This document shows positions 29,285-38,214 of a stretch of DNA of 64,000 nt, piece after piece. Both the position numbers and the translations under genes were made by a program. The notes beneath the pieces were generated by a model. It worked only from the letters and a program-made list of their open reading frames with translations. It searched no databases and was not told the DNA's origin. How positions within the stretch are numbered: the first letter of the stretch is position 1; every line of letters starts with the position of its first letter. The stretch spans positions 496,001-560,000 of the forward strand of contig NZ_CP054010.1 in assembly GCF_013267595.1 (NCBI RefSeq), written 5' to 3'. The stretch comes from Prevotella melaninogenica (GTDB lineage: Bacteria > Bacteroidota > Bacteroidia > Bacteroidales > Bacteroidaceae).

Positions 29285-30862
29285 ATGAAAAGAACTTTAT
29301 TCTCAATTTGTGCATTAGTACTGAGCCTTACAGCTTCCGCTCAGATAATAAAAGACACACCTAAAGGTAAGCTGATTGAAAACCTGTATCGCTCAAGCAA
29401 GTCTTGGGTTAAGAAGGGTTGGACTGGTACACAAGCAGGCAGATATGAAGGCTTGGTATCTAAGATTGTTATCGGTGAAGATGGCTGTATTTACATTTAC
29501 AATCCACTATCAGGCCTCGACAGTAAGTCATGGTTGAAGCTTGAGAGACAACCTGATGGCAAGTATAGAGCAAAGCTACCACAGGATATCCTTACAGACG
29601 ACTATGGTGGGGACGATGATGAGGAGGAAAGTAGTGAGCGTACTATCTCTCTTAATCGTTTGGTTTCTTCTGATGATGGAAAGAATTACGAGCCTGTTGG
29701 TACAGCTTTGAACTACGTAGATTTCACAGTGGAAGGAAGAACACTCAAGATGTCTGGTATGGGTCAGAAGAAGCAAATATGGGGTGCTACCTATAATAAT
29801 AGCTGGCTAAATAACTATGGTGGCGACTGGGCTCTTACGATTGAACCACTTAAAGAGCAGCTTATTACACCACCAGCTACAGCTACAAAGAGCCAGTACA
29901 CCGTTACTTCTAAGTCTGATCCTTCACCACGTATTGTTGAAGTAATGACCGATAATAACGATATCTATGTCAAGGGCTTGTTCAAGGCTGAGAAACTCGC
30001 AAACGTTTGGGTGAAACTTACCAAGCAGGGCGACAAGGCTGTCATGTCTACTAATCAGTATTTGGGTATTACCCAGAAGACAGACTTTAAGAAATACGAT
30101 AGCGATAAGTCGGAATATCACACCTTTGCAGCTGCTTTCGAGAGTGAAACCAAGGCTGCAGAGAACCTTGAGTTCAGCATTGATGCAACTGGTAAACTGA
30201 CTGCTTCTAAGCTTCTTAGAACTTCTTTAGGTAGAGCAAGTAATGATAACATTACTGGTGAAGACTATATAGAGAGCTATGAAGCTCTTACCTTGACTCC
30301 TTACGTTCAGAAGGAGGTTGGAGCCCCAGCGACACCAGAATACTTCTATTTAACATCTACTCCAAACTACGACAACACTTCTAATGAGATTAAGTTAGCA
30401 TTCTATGTAAAGAACGCAGATGTTAACGGCAACGTTCTCAACCCAGAGAAGATGTACTACAATGTCTATGTTAATGGCAGTACAGAACCTTTCAAGTTCA
30501 AGAAGACTGAAAGTCTGTACCGTGACATGCATGAGGACGAAATGACTAATATTCCTTTCAACTACAAGGACAAGAGAAATTATGACTTCAAGGTTATCGA
30601 TAACCTACGTATTCTTCACTTCTATGATAGTTCTATCACACGCCTCAAGGTCGTAATGGTTTATGAGTCTGACGGCAAGAAGTATTCAAGTGAGCCAATG
30701 GTTGCTACACTTCCTACCGATGGTATTGAGAGTGCAAACTTCAACAAGACTACAACAGAAAAGTATTACACCGTTGATGGTCGACAGATTCAGAAGCTAC
30801 AGAAGGGTCTTAACATCATCAAGTCTTCTGATGGTACTACACGTAAGGTGGTTGTCAAGTAA
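29285..30862 (+). CDS. Large secreted protein of unknown function, end of the subtilase operon
   Basis: The 525-residue protein has a signal peptide (cleaved near TASAQ). The N-terminal half contains beta-rich sequence with an acidic patch (DDYGGDDDEEESSE), and a second module covers about 350-490. The final residues (YTVDGRQIQKLQKGLNII, then a basic VVVK end) match the short C-terminal tail frequent on secreted Prevotella proteins. I do not recognise the family. It is 44 bases after the PorV-like gene and probably a client or substrate of the same surface system. Confidence 0.75.
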   Translation: MKRTLFSICALVLSLTASAQIIKDTPKGKLIENLYRSSKSWVKKGWTGTQAGRYEGLVSKIVIGEDGCIYIYNPLSGLDSKSWLKLERQPDGKYRAKLPQDILTDDYGGDDDEEESSERTISLNRLVSSDDGKNYEPVGTALNYVDFTVEGRTLKMSGMGQKKQIWGATYNNSWLNNYGGDWALTIEPLKEQLITPPATATKSQYTVTSKSDPSPRIVEVMTDNNDIYVKGLFKAEKLANVWVKLTKQGDKAVMSTNQYLGITQKTDFKKYDSDKSEYHTFAAAFESETKAAENLEFSIDATGKLTASKLLRTSLGRASNDNITGEDYIESYEALTLTPYVQKEVGAPATPEYFYLTSTPNYDNTSNEIKLAFYVKNADVNGNVLNPEKMYYNVYVNGSTEPFKFKKTESLYRDMHEDEMTNIPFNYKDKRNYDFKVIDNLRILHFYDSSITRLKVVMVYESDGKKYSSEPMVATLPTDGIESANFNKTTTEKYYTVDGRQIQKLQKGLNIIKSSDGTTRKVVVK

Positions 30863-31045
30863 ACAAGTTGACGAGTTGACGAGTTAACAAGTTGCTTGTA
30901 TAGTTGGCAAGTGAACGAGTTAACGAGTAAACAAGTTGCTTGTGTAGTTGACAAGTGAACAGGTTTACAAAATAATTGTATAGTTGGCAAGCAAACGAGT
31001 AAATAGTTATATCTATTATAACTAACAACTCGCTTACTTGCCAAC
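30863..31045. repeat. ACAAGTTGACGAG repeat tract
   Basis: Immediately after the stop codon at 30862, variants of AACAAGTTGACGAG fill about 180 bases, interrupted by TTGTATAGTTGGCAAG and ending in the reverse complement (ACTCGCTTACTTGCC). Same family as 10434-10709. Confidence 0.7.
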
Positions 31046-31069
31046 TTTTGTATTTGAGAAAGACTGATA

Positions 31070-31140
31070 TAATTCAAAATCTATAATTATGATTACTGCT
31101 TTAATTCAGAATTCATAATTCAAAATCCATAATTATGATT
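31070..31140 (+). repeat. AATTCAGAATTCATAATTC repeat
   Basis: Variants of AATTCAAAATCTATAATTATG are repeated twice, ending TTATGATTACTG both times. Same family as the exbB 3' repeat and 36793-36856. Confidence 0.6.
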
Positions 31141-31149
31141 ACTGACAAA

Positions 31150-31315
31150 GATAAAGTTTAAAGCTCACTATTCAAATCATAAAGTTCAATGTTCAAAACT
31201 CAAAGTTCAAAGGTCTAAGTGTCTTCGTGTCTTCGTGTTATTTGCGCTATTCGTAGTTATTAAAGGTTCAAATCATAAAGTTCAATGTTAAAACCTCAAA
31301 GGTCAAAGACTCACT
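31150..31315 (+). repeat. TCAAAGTTCAAAGG low-complexity repeat
   Basis: Short variants of TTCAAAGTTCAAAGGTC with two copies of TCAAATCATAAAGTTCAATG. A shorter relative lies at 36886-36968. Confidence 0.55.
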
Positions 31316-31346
31316 GGGGTATCTCGCTATCTACTCCCCTTCCCTT

Positions 31347-31369
31347 GGGGGAGGGGTAAGGGGGAGGGG
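31347..31369 (+). other. G-quadruplex-type motif
   Basis: Four G runs of 5, 4, 5 and 4 bases are separated by A, TAA and A, preceded by a complementary C-rich arm (CCCCTTCCC). It lies in gene-free DNA and fits a canonical quadruplex-forming pattern with short loops. Confidence 0.6.
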
Positions 31370-31372
31370 CTA

Positions 31373-31415
31373 CTTCTCCTTCCCCTTCCCCTTCTCCTTC
31401 CCCTTCTCCTTTTTC
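31373..31415 (+). repeat. Polypyrimidine CTCCTTCCCCTT tract
   Basis: An all C/T stretch of imperfect 6-base and 12-base repeats (TTCTCC, TTCCCC) of about 40 bases, directly after the G-rich motif. Confidence 0.65.
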
Positions 31416-31458
31416 TTTGTTTTGTCACATTTTTTCGCACACTTCAAATCTGACACAT

Positions 31459-31559
31459 GCTCTTTTAGCTTACAATTAACGCCCAATTGGCTTGCAAAAG
31501 ATGCCCTTTTGAGCTCCAACTAACGCCCTTTTGGACCCTTACTAACGCCCTTATAAAAC
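31459..31559 (-). repeat. 22-bp-period array 4 (four units plus a partial fifth)
   Basis: Units begin at 31459, 31481, 31503, 31525 and 31547, each 22 bases, starting GCTCTTTT, GCCCAATT, GCCCTTTT, GCCCTTTT and GCCCTTAT. It lies between convergent genes. The rest of the gap, to 31782, is C-rich on the plus strand (TACCCTGTCTCC variants) and holds no gene. Confidence 0.85.
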
Positions 31560-31782
31560 ACAATCTTACAAGTATTTGATTCTCTGCAAGTTACAAGACC
31601 ACCAAGATTAGCCCTTTTAAGACCATTTTTCGACCCAAAACACACCGACTTTTGTAAACATATTTCACTCCAACCCTACATTATCAACTAATTACCTCAC
31701 CCCCAAAAAACCTGTTAAACATGTTACCCTGTCTCCTTGTTCCCCTGTTACTCTGTCTCCCATTACCCTGTCCACAAACAAC

Positions 31783-31816
31783 TTGTTTACTCGTCAACTC
31801 GTTAACTTGTCTAACC
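31783..31816 (-). repeat. Short ACAAGTTGACGAG-type repeat at the methyltransferase 3' end
   Basis: The plus strand reads ACTTGTTTACTCGTCAACTC and on to GTTAACTTGTC, the inverted form of the repeat, touching the methyltransferase stop codon. Confidence 0.55.
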
Positions 31817-33178
31817 CATTTGTTTTATCAACACAGCACCAATACGCTCAACGATACCAGTTACCAGTGCATTTCCCATTAGGAAAGCACGACGCATATC
31901 TGACACTCCTTCCGTATGATAATCTGGGAACATATTTAGCCGTTCTAACTCGAGTGGGGTAAGACGTCGATAACGTCCGTTGGGAGTATAAACAACATGT
32001 TTGAAGCGGGACGGTCCTTTACCTCCTTCACCTGTAATGATAGTACGTGACGGACGGTCAAGAAAGTCTGGAAAAGCCAAACTTCCCTCTGAATAGTTGT
32101 ATTCGTAACCAGTTGTTTTATTAACTCTTTTCTCTGTTTTACTTCCTTTCAAGTATTCCCAGCGCGGTAGTTCTTCTTCAGGAATAAAGAACTCTGCTGG
32201 TATTTCTTTATCATCTAACAGTATATCACCCAACGTTAATAGCGGACCATCGTATTTTGCCTTAGCTTCAAGAGTTGTGACCTCCCTATTCTTCATAATA
32301 CCTACATTCTCAAAAGGTGATTCCTTCTTACCTTTATTAAATGAGGATGAAACGGTAGACAAATCTCCTTCTATACGAAAACTTGTCTGTTGGTTTTTAT
32401 AATCAATGCTCAATGGAAAAGCCTGTGCCATTACACCTTTAGACAGAATCCACTCCAAAGGGTTGTCTATCTGCTTAGTCATAGCAAGGTCATTCTTGTA
32501 ACCTATGATATAAGTACGCTTACGACGTTGTGGCATACCATAGTCTGCAGCATTGATAATACGCCATTCTACAGTATAGCCAAGGTCATTTAATGAAGCA
32601 AGAATAATAGCAAAATCACGTCCACGCTGTGAAGCAGGCGACTTCAAGAGTCTATCTACGTTCTCAAAAAGCAAGTAGTTAGGCTTTTGTTTCATCTCGT
32701 CTAAGATTCGATATATCTGCCACCATAACACACCTTTCTTACCTTCAATACCGCCCGAACGCTTCAGAGTTGTTGCAACAGAATAGTCTTGGCATGGAAA
32801 TCCGCCAACAAGCAAATCACATTGTGGTATCTCACTTGTTGGGACTGTTGCTATATCCTCGTTGCTGTGTCCTTGTTCTCCAAATCTATGGCAATACACT
32901 ATAGAAGCATCCTGCCGCTTTGTAGATGGTTCCCACTGATTACTCCATATCGTTTTGTAATGCTCGGAAGCACGTTCTAATCCTACACGAAAGCCTCCAA
33001 CACCTGCAAACAATTCTACAACTCGAATATCATCTTGTTTAGTTATAATATTAGAATCTACAGAGAATAGAGATAGTTCACGTATTGATTGTACCGTTTT
33101 CTTACAGTATTCTGCAATAGGTTCACATAGCACCCAATCGCCTTGATTTATACTGTATGTATTATTCTTTGTAGACAT
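31811..33178 (-). CDS. C5-cytosine DNA methyltransferase of a Sau3AI-like system
   Basis: The 455-residue protein carries the C5-methyltransferase motifs: I (VVELFAGVGGFRVGLE, about 53-68), IV with the catalytic cysteine (GGFPCQDYS, Cys129), VI (LLFENVDRLLKS), VIII (QRRKRTYIIGYKND) and a late motif RRLTPLELERLNMFPDY. It methylates cytosine in the site cut by the partner enzyme, inferred to be GATC because the adjacent endonuclease is MutH/Sau3AI-like. Its ATG lies two bases after the endonuclease stop, so the toxin-like gene is transcribed first. Confidence 0.92.
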   Translation of the reverse strand: MSTKNNTYSINQGDWVLCEPIAEYCKKTVQSIRELSLFSVDSNIITKQDDIRVVELFAGVGGFRVGLERASEHYKTIWSNQWEPSTKRQDASIVYCHRFGEQGHSNEDIATVPTSEIPQCDLLVGGFPCQDYSVATTLKRSGGIEGKKGVLWWQIYRILDEMKQKPNYLLFENVDRLLKSPASQRGRDFAIILASLNDLGYTVEWRIINAADYGMPQRRKRTYIIGYKNDLAMTKQIDNPLEWILSKGVMAQAFPLSIDYKNQQTSFRIEGDLSTVSSSFNKGKKESPFENVGIMKNREVTTLEAKAKYDGPLLTLGDILLDDKEIPAEFFIPEEELPRWEYLKGSKTEKRVNKTTGYEYNYSEGSLAFPDFLDRPSRTIITGEGGKGPSRFKHVVYTPNGRYRRLTPLELERLNMFPDYHTEGVSDMRRAFLMGNALVTGIVERIGAVLIKQMG

Positions 33179-33180
33179 AT

Positions 33181-34638
33181 TTATTTATTATTTTCAATAA
33201 TGTTTGTTACGTATTCTTTGTTAAACCAATAACAGTATTTATCCGCTTTTCCTCCATTAGGATTATCTGCAGCGCCAAGATAACTGTTTTTTGTACCCTT
33301 TGGACGGACATGAAAGTGTTTGCCGTTTTTATTACTCCAACCAGCTTTCCAAAAGTAATCAAGTCCTATTTCATTTCTCAGTACATGTTTTCTGATGTCT
33401 AGCCAGTACTCCTCTGCTATTTTTAAGTCTTTTTGAGACATAGTCCAAAAGAAAGCCTTTTCTAAAATCATTGGTCCATAATCAAAGTGGAAACTTCCTG
33501 ACTGAATATTCGGATGACGAAAAACCATAAAGAGGAATCTGCTAGAGAAAAGTTCATAGGTTGTTGAATCAAACCAATTATCATTATTGTATAACTCTTC
33601 ATAATCAATATTCTCATACGACATAGCCTCTTTAAGTCTATTGTTTGAAAATACCGGTATTGTCTTCAGCCTTAAACCTGATTTAACAAATTCATCTGCC
33701 TTTTCTATATGTTGCTTACCACGTCCGTTAAATTTACCATCAGAGACTATCAAACATGATACCACATAATTGATATCTTTTGCATTAACCATCAAACCTG
33801 GCTGGTAATAATCAATAATATCTTGAACAGACTTTCCTATCCAAGGTTTAATTCTTTTCAATATAATGCCCTCTAGGGTGTCTCCTTTCAAATCAGTTTC
33901 TGACACAAGCCCTGTAGCTATTGAGGGAATCTCTATATTACTGACATCACTCCTTTTCTGATCTTTCACGTAGGAAAGTATCGTACGCATATAAGCTGGC
34001 TTCAAAGAGAAGGCACGTCTTGGTGCAGGGATATCAGAAAAAGGCTGTTTCCTATCTTTTTCTCCTTTTTTTCCTTTACGGCATGCAGCAAGGTAATCAG
34101 TATCTCCCTCTGACAGTTCGTGAGCTTCACCTTTCTTAATCTTATTGACAATAGTATCAAAATCTTGTCTTATAATTAACAAGTCTTTTTCTGGTAATTG
34201 CCAAATTACCGTATAGATATATCGTAAATCCCACTTACTTACACCTTTTTCATAAAGGTAGAATATAAGTAACATTATACGACACTTTAGATAAAAGAGA
34301 GATGTTTCAAACTGCTCGTTAACAACAGAACAGTAATCTATCATATCACAAACTAATCGTTCTTTTATCTGTAATTCTCCACCTTTGTTTTTCTTTAAGC
34401 CTGTTGCTTTCAGCTCTAATCCAGCCTCTTGAAAATCTGGAGTAGGGTCGTTGTTAATATCATACTTGAAGTAGTATTTTTCTATCATCTGTCCAAGACC
34501 ACCTTTGCCTTGTCCTTGTAGATTCAGCTCCTTAAATAATGATTTATCAACAACTTCATTCAATGAATGCCCTATCAATCTTTTACTATATTCAAAGATT
34601 GAGGCAATACTTGTCTTATCGTACCCAAGGTTTTCCAT
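33181..34638 (-). CDS. Sau3AI/MutH-like type II restriction endonuclease
   Basis: From MENLGYDKTS at 34638 the protein has 485 residues, close to Sau3AI. The N-terminal part has the MutH-type catalytic triplet with exact spacing: PDFQEAGLELK gives Asp68, Glu75 and Lys77. The C-terminal half probably corresponds to the second, non-catalytic MutH-like domain of Sau3AI. It would cut unmethylated GATC. An open frame extends to 34743, but a TATATTTG -7 box lies inside it (34661-34668), favouring the internal start. Confidence 0.87.
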   Translation of the reverse strand: MENLGYDKTSIASIFEYSKRLIGHSLNEVVDKSLFKELNLQGQGKGGLGQMIEKYYFKYDINNDPTPDFQEAGLELKATGLKKNKGGELQIKERLVCDMIDYCSVVNEQFETSLFYLKCRIMLLIFYLYEKGVSKWDLRYIYTVIWQLPEKDLLIIRQDFDTIVNKIKKGEAHELSEGDTDYLAACRKGKKGEKDRKQPFSDIPAPRRAFSLKPAYMRTILSYVKDQKRSDVSNIEIPSIATGLVSETDLKGDTLEGIILKRIKPWIGKSVQDIIDYYQPGLMVNAKDINYVVSCLIVSDGKFNGRGKQHIEKADEFVKSGLRLKTIPVFSNNRLKEAMSYENIDYEELYNNDNWFDSTTYELFSSRFLFMVFRHPNIQSGSFHFDYGPMILEKAFFWTMSQKDLKIAEEYWLDIRKHVLRNEIGLDYFWKAGWSNKNGKHFHVRPKGTKNSYLGAADNPNGGKADKYCYWFNKEYVTNIIENNK

Positions 34639-34660
34639 TAATGACTTGATCTTTTGTTCA

Positions 34661-34668
34661 CAAATATA
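34661..34668 (-). promoter_or_regulatory. -7 box of the restriction-modification operon, with GATC sites nearby
   Basis: The minus strand reads TATATTTG, 23 bases before the ATG at 34638. GATC occurs at 34648-34651, 34717-34720 and 34731-34734, on both sides of this box, which could couple methylation to expression. Confidence 0.5.
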
Positions 34669-34983
34669 CAAACTTTTATAAACGTATTGTATTATTGGTT
34701 TAATTAGTTTATTTTTGATCACAAATTTTAGATCATTAACCAAGATTTAATCTTAAAATCTATATTAGCCATATACTATTCGGCATAGATATAGACACCT
34801 ATACTAGGATAGAAACTTGTAATTCTAACGTAAGGGAGTTTCTTGGAATAGTCTTTTATAAACAAGTTACAAACAACTTATCTTTGTTCGTGGATTATTA
34901 GTTGATTATGACTATATTTGCATCGGAGAAGAAATATTCATCAATATACCTCCATAAAATGTAATCTTATAATAAAAGCAGAA

Positions 34984-35544
34984 ATGAAACATATAACTTT
35001 AATCTTTTCTCTGATTTTGATAAGCTTGGCATCTGGTTGGTGTGAAAGTCAAAAGGAAATAGACTTTCTGAATAAGCAAAACAGAACTTCTACCCTATTA
35101 TTATCGGACGGTGAGAAGACGTTGTTGCCTTACTTCTCTGGTGAGAATGCAACAGATTTATATACAGTTTATTTCCTTGGGCGTACAGAGAGAGAACGTC
35201 AATATTGGGATGTATATAATAAAAAAGGATTTTGGAAAGGCAAAGATAGTGAGCGGATACATCTGTACACCAAAGAGATAGAACAATATCTCAATGCGAA
35301 AAGAGAACAATATTATATCTTTTCTATTTGTATTAAAAAGAGTATGATAAAGGAAAACGCTGAAGATGAGTTTCAACCAAATAGTAACGCAATCTATAAA
35401 ACCTATCTATTAACTGATGGGGAATGGATTATAGCAGATAGTTTCAACGTAAAAAACACTCCCAAAGAGACAGCAGACTATTTAATAAATATCATAAAGA
35501 AAAGAAGAAACATAAACGTTAAGACTCCCAAAAGAATCTACTAA
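34984..35544 (+). CDS. Secreted protein of unknown function
   Basis: From the ATG at 34984 the protein has 186 residues and a signal peptide (HITLIFSLILISLASGWC); the Cys at its end could be a poor lipobox (SGWC). The mature part is polar with charged stretches and a basic C-terminus (KKRRNINVKTPKRIY). A longer frame to 34918 lacks a signal at its start and is less likely. I do not recognise the family. It stands between the restriction operon and the GH43 gene, on the opposite strand to the former. Confidence 0.6.
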   Translation: MKHITLIFSLILISLASGWCESQKEIDFLNKQNRTSTLLLSDGEKTLLPYFSGENATDLYTVYFLGRTERERQYWDVYNKKGFWKGKDSERIHLYTKEIEQYLNAKREQYYIFSICIKKSMIKENAEDEFQPNSNAIYKTYLLTDGEWIIADSFNVKNTPKETADYLINIIKKRRNINVKTPKRIY

Positions 35545-35610
35545 TAGTTGGTATTAACCTTTATGATATAAAAGAACTTGCATACTACATATATTTATAC
35601 GCTTTAACTC

Positions 35611-35642
35611 TTTGCATTCCTTCCATGAATTGGCTATCTTTG
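35611..35642 (+). promoter_or_regulatory. Promoter of the GH43 gene
   Basis: TTTG at 35611-35614 and TATCTTTG at 35635-35642 with exactly 20 bases between; the ATG is 38 bases further on. Confidence 0.75.
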
Positions 35643-35679
35643 CAACAGAAAACTCATTCATCAATTTGCTTCAAAAAGA

Positions 35680-36795
35680 ATGAAAAAGATATTGTTATTA
35701 CTGATGCTAATGATGTCGTTGCTTACTATTCATGCGCAAGCACCGACGATAGGAGGCGAATGGAAGGACAGCACGGGCAAACATATTAATGCACACGGCG
35801 GAAACATCATTCGCTATAAGGATACGTATTATTGGTATGGTGAGAGCCGTTCAGCGGATGGGAAGCCATATAGCTCGCTGGGAGTCAGCTGTTATACATC
35901 AAAGAATCTAACGAACTGGACGAACAGGGGGCTGGTGCTGCCTGTGAGCAATGAAGCAGGTAGCGACATCGAAGGAGGCTGTATCATTGAGCGACCAAAG
36001 GTGTTATATAATAAGCAGACACGGAAGTTTGTGATGTGGTTCCACTTGGAGTTGAAAGGACGTGGCTATGGGGCAGCTCGTGCTGGAGTTGCAGTGAGCG
36101 CCACACCACTTGGTCCATTCCGTTTTGTGCGGTCGGGACGTGTCAATGCAGGAATCTATCCAATAGGCTTCTCAAAGACTGACACAACAGACTTACGACA
36201 GCGGCTTCATGAGCCAGAAGATAAAGCATGGTGGACGCCTGCTTGGTACAAACAGATAGAGCGTGGAATGTTCTTTATGCGTGACTTGGAAGGCGGTCAG
36301 ATGTCACGTGACATGACGATTTTTGTCGATGATGACGGTAAGGCATATCATATCTATTCATCGGAGGATAACCTCACCCTACATATTGCACAGCTCACTG
36401 ACGACTATATGCAACATAATGGTACGTTTATACGTGTTGCAGCAGGAGGTCAGAATGAGGCTCCGACAATCTTCAAGAAAGACGATATATACTGGATGAT
36501 AACAAGCGGTTGCACTGGTTGGGCACCAAATGCTGCTCGAATGTTCCGTGCAAAGAATATCTTTGGACCATGGGAACAATTGCCTAACCCCTGCCGTGGC
36601 GATGGTGCTGACAAGACTTTTGGTGCACAGGGTACATATATCTATAAGATTGAGACGACAGCAGCGAAGAAATTGTTTGGTGGTGCAGAGTATGTTTTTA
36701 TGGCGGATATATGGAACCCAAAGCAGCTGAGTGATAGTAGACATCTTTGGTTACCCATTCGCTTTGAAGAGGGAAAGCCAGTGATACAGAAGTAA
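35680..36795 (+). CDS. Glycoside hydrolase family 43-like enzyme
   Basis: The 371-residue protein has a signal peptide (cleaved near IHAQA) and the opening INAHGGNIIRYKDTYYWYGE, a hallmark of five-bladed propeller GH43 enzymes related to galactan beta-galactosidases. Further blades are seen at ERPKVLYNKQTRKFVMWFH, TIFVDDDGKAYHIYSSED and NEAPTIFKKDDIYWMITSG; the first Asp and the Glu in NEAP are plausible acid/base or pKa-setting residues. It probably cleaves galactose or arabinose from host or plant glycans. It has its own promoter and converges on the GH18 locus. Confidence 0.8.
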   Translation: MKKILLLLMLMMSLLTIHAQAPTIGGEWKDSTGKHINAHGGNIIRYKDTYYWYGESRSADGKPYSSLGVSCYTSKNLTNWTNRGLVLPVSNEAGSDIEGGCIIERPKVLYNKQTRKFVMWFHLELKGRGYGAARAGVAVSATPLGPFRFVRSGRVNAGIYPIGFSKTDTTDLRQRLHEPEDKAWWTPAWYKQIERGMFFMRDLEGGQMSRDMTIFVDDDGKAYHIYSSEDNLTLHIAQLTDDYMQHNGTFIRVAAGGQNEAPTIFKKDDIYWMITSGCTGWAPNAARMFRAKNIFGPWEQLPNPCRGDGADKTFGAQGTYIYKIETTAAKKLFGGAEYVFMADIWNPKQLSDSRHLWLPIRFEEGKPVIQK

Positions 36796-36856
36796 TTCAG
36801 AATTCAGAATTCAGAATTCAAAATTATGATTACTTTGATAATTCAGAATTATTCGA
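36793..36856 (+). repeat. AATTCAGAATTCAGAATTC repeat after the GH43 gene
   Basis: Begins at the GH43 stop codon with three AATTCAG units and continues with TTATGATTAC; same family as 5891-6012. Confidence 0.6.
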
Positions 36857-36967
36857 ACAAAGTTCTTATCAGTACGTCATAATTATGATTACCGATGTTG
36901 GAAAGGTCAAAATCAAATTTCAAACTTCAAAGATCAAAGGTCATAGGTCAAACCTCAAAAATCAAAG

Positions 36968-37006
36968 AATAAAAGAGTCAGACACCGTTGTCCGACTCTT
37001 TTATAT
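36968..37006. terminator. Bidirectional terminator between GH43 and the LamG lipoprotein
   Basis: AAAAGAGTCAGACA and TGTCCGACTCTTTT form a stem around CCGT, with A and T runs on either side, serving both convergent units. Confidence 0.75.
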
Positions 37007-37028
37007 ACAATTTCTTTATGGCATAACC

Positions 37029-38174
37029 TTATTGAAGATCCTTCATTGTAACAGGCTGAGCAAGAGTAGCAAACTCAAGACCACCAGTGGTACACTCGAT
37101 ACCCTTAGCAGCATCCTTAATCTTATTGCCATTTACGGTCTCTGAGCCATCCATCTTGAAATAGAGTTCCAAGCCGTCAGACTTAGGATTAACACCTAAC
37201 ATATTCTGCTTAATCTGATTCTCGGTACGAGCAACACTCCATACACGAACCTCACTCATATAACCATAGAATGGACGCTCACCCCAAGGGAAGCCCGGAA
37301 TCTTACCAATGTTGAAGCCAACATCAGCGTTAGGATCGAAACCAGAGATGTTCCATGCAGACTCCGCCCACTTCGTACCATTAAGGTACATAACGGTCTT
37401 ACCCGTTGCTTGATCGAAGGTTACTGCCACATGATACCACTTATAAATCTGAAGTTTCTCAGGTGCTTCGTAGTGCTGTCTACCTGCTATCTGAAGAATA
37501 CCAGCAGAGATTCCACCACCAACATCACCAACACGGAAAATCATCAGACCCTCAGAACCCATGATGGTACAGTTGCTGCCCCACCAGATAGAATGAACTA
37601 AAGCCTCGTAAGTAAATGACTTAAAGTAGGTTCCAGCAGGGAACTTCACAGAGATATACTTGTTATAGAAATCACCAGCCTTCGTAATCTTGACAGGTTT
37701 AGCCAAAACAATATACTCAACGTCCTCGCCATCAATGACAGGTGTAGAAGCAGAATGAAGCTTGATAGGCAACATATAGTTCTTACCAGCCTCTAACTGA
37801 TCAAGATTATTAAGCGTCAACGACACCTTGTCAGCGTAGATGCTTCCTGCAGCTATCGTTGAAGAAGTCTTACTGAACGTAACATTCTGATGCTTGAAAG
37901 CAACATAGTCTGTTCCATACTTGCTATTATAAAGAGCAACCAGTGATGAGTCGGCAAGTGAATAAGAAACATCCACCGCCTCACCTTGCTTATTAGAAAG
38001 GCGAGAAGCAATATCAACATCTAAGCTTGAACCAGTGTCTGGCATTTCGACTTTCTGCAGATTACCATCAAAATAGACCTTCTGCTTCAACAAATCGCTC
38101 TCACTGTCCTGGCAACTCACCACACAGCATGCGGCAAACGCCACAGCAATATGTTTGAAAATATGCTTATTCAT
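37029..38174 (-). CDS. DUF1735/LamG-domain surface lipoprotein
   Basis: The 381-residue lipoprotein has the lipobox VVSC (Cys21). Residues about 30-150 resemble DUF1735 (YNSKYGTDYVAF pattern), and about 165-370 a concanavalin-A/LamG fold (WYHVAVTFDQATGKTVMYLNG, GYMSEVRVWSVARTENQI). It likely binds glycan at the cell surface. It is the last gene of the SusC-SusD-GH18 locus, and this combination matches the high-mannose N-glycan loci around BT3983-BT3987 of Bacteroides thetaiotaomicron. Confidence 0.8.
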   Translation of the reverse strand: MNKHIFKHIAVAFAACCVVSCQDSESDLLKQKVYFDGNLQKVEMPDTGSSLDVDIASRLSNKQGEAVDVSYSLADSSLVALYNSKYGTDYVAFKHQNVTFSKTSSTIAAGSIYADKVSLTLNNLDQLEAGKNYMLPIKLHSASTPVIDGEDVEYIVLAKPVKITKAGDFYNKYISVKFPAGTYFKSFTYEALVHSIWWGSNCTIMGSEGLMIFRVGDVGGGISAGILQIAGRQHYEAPEKLQIYKWYHVAVTFDQATGKTVMYLNGTKWAESAWNISGFDPNADVGFNIGKIPGFPWGERPFYGYMSEVRVWSVARTENQIKQNMLGVNPKSDGLELYFKMDGSETVNGNKIKDAAKGIECTTGGLEFATLAQPVTMKDLQ

Positions 38175-38214
38175 ATTTGTATTCTATTAAAATTATTATG
38201 TGAGATTTACAATG

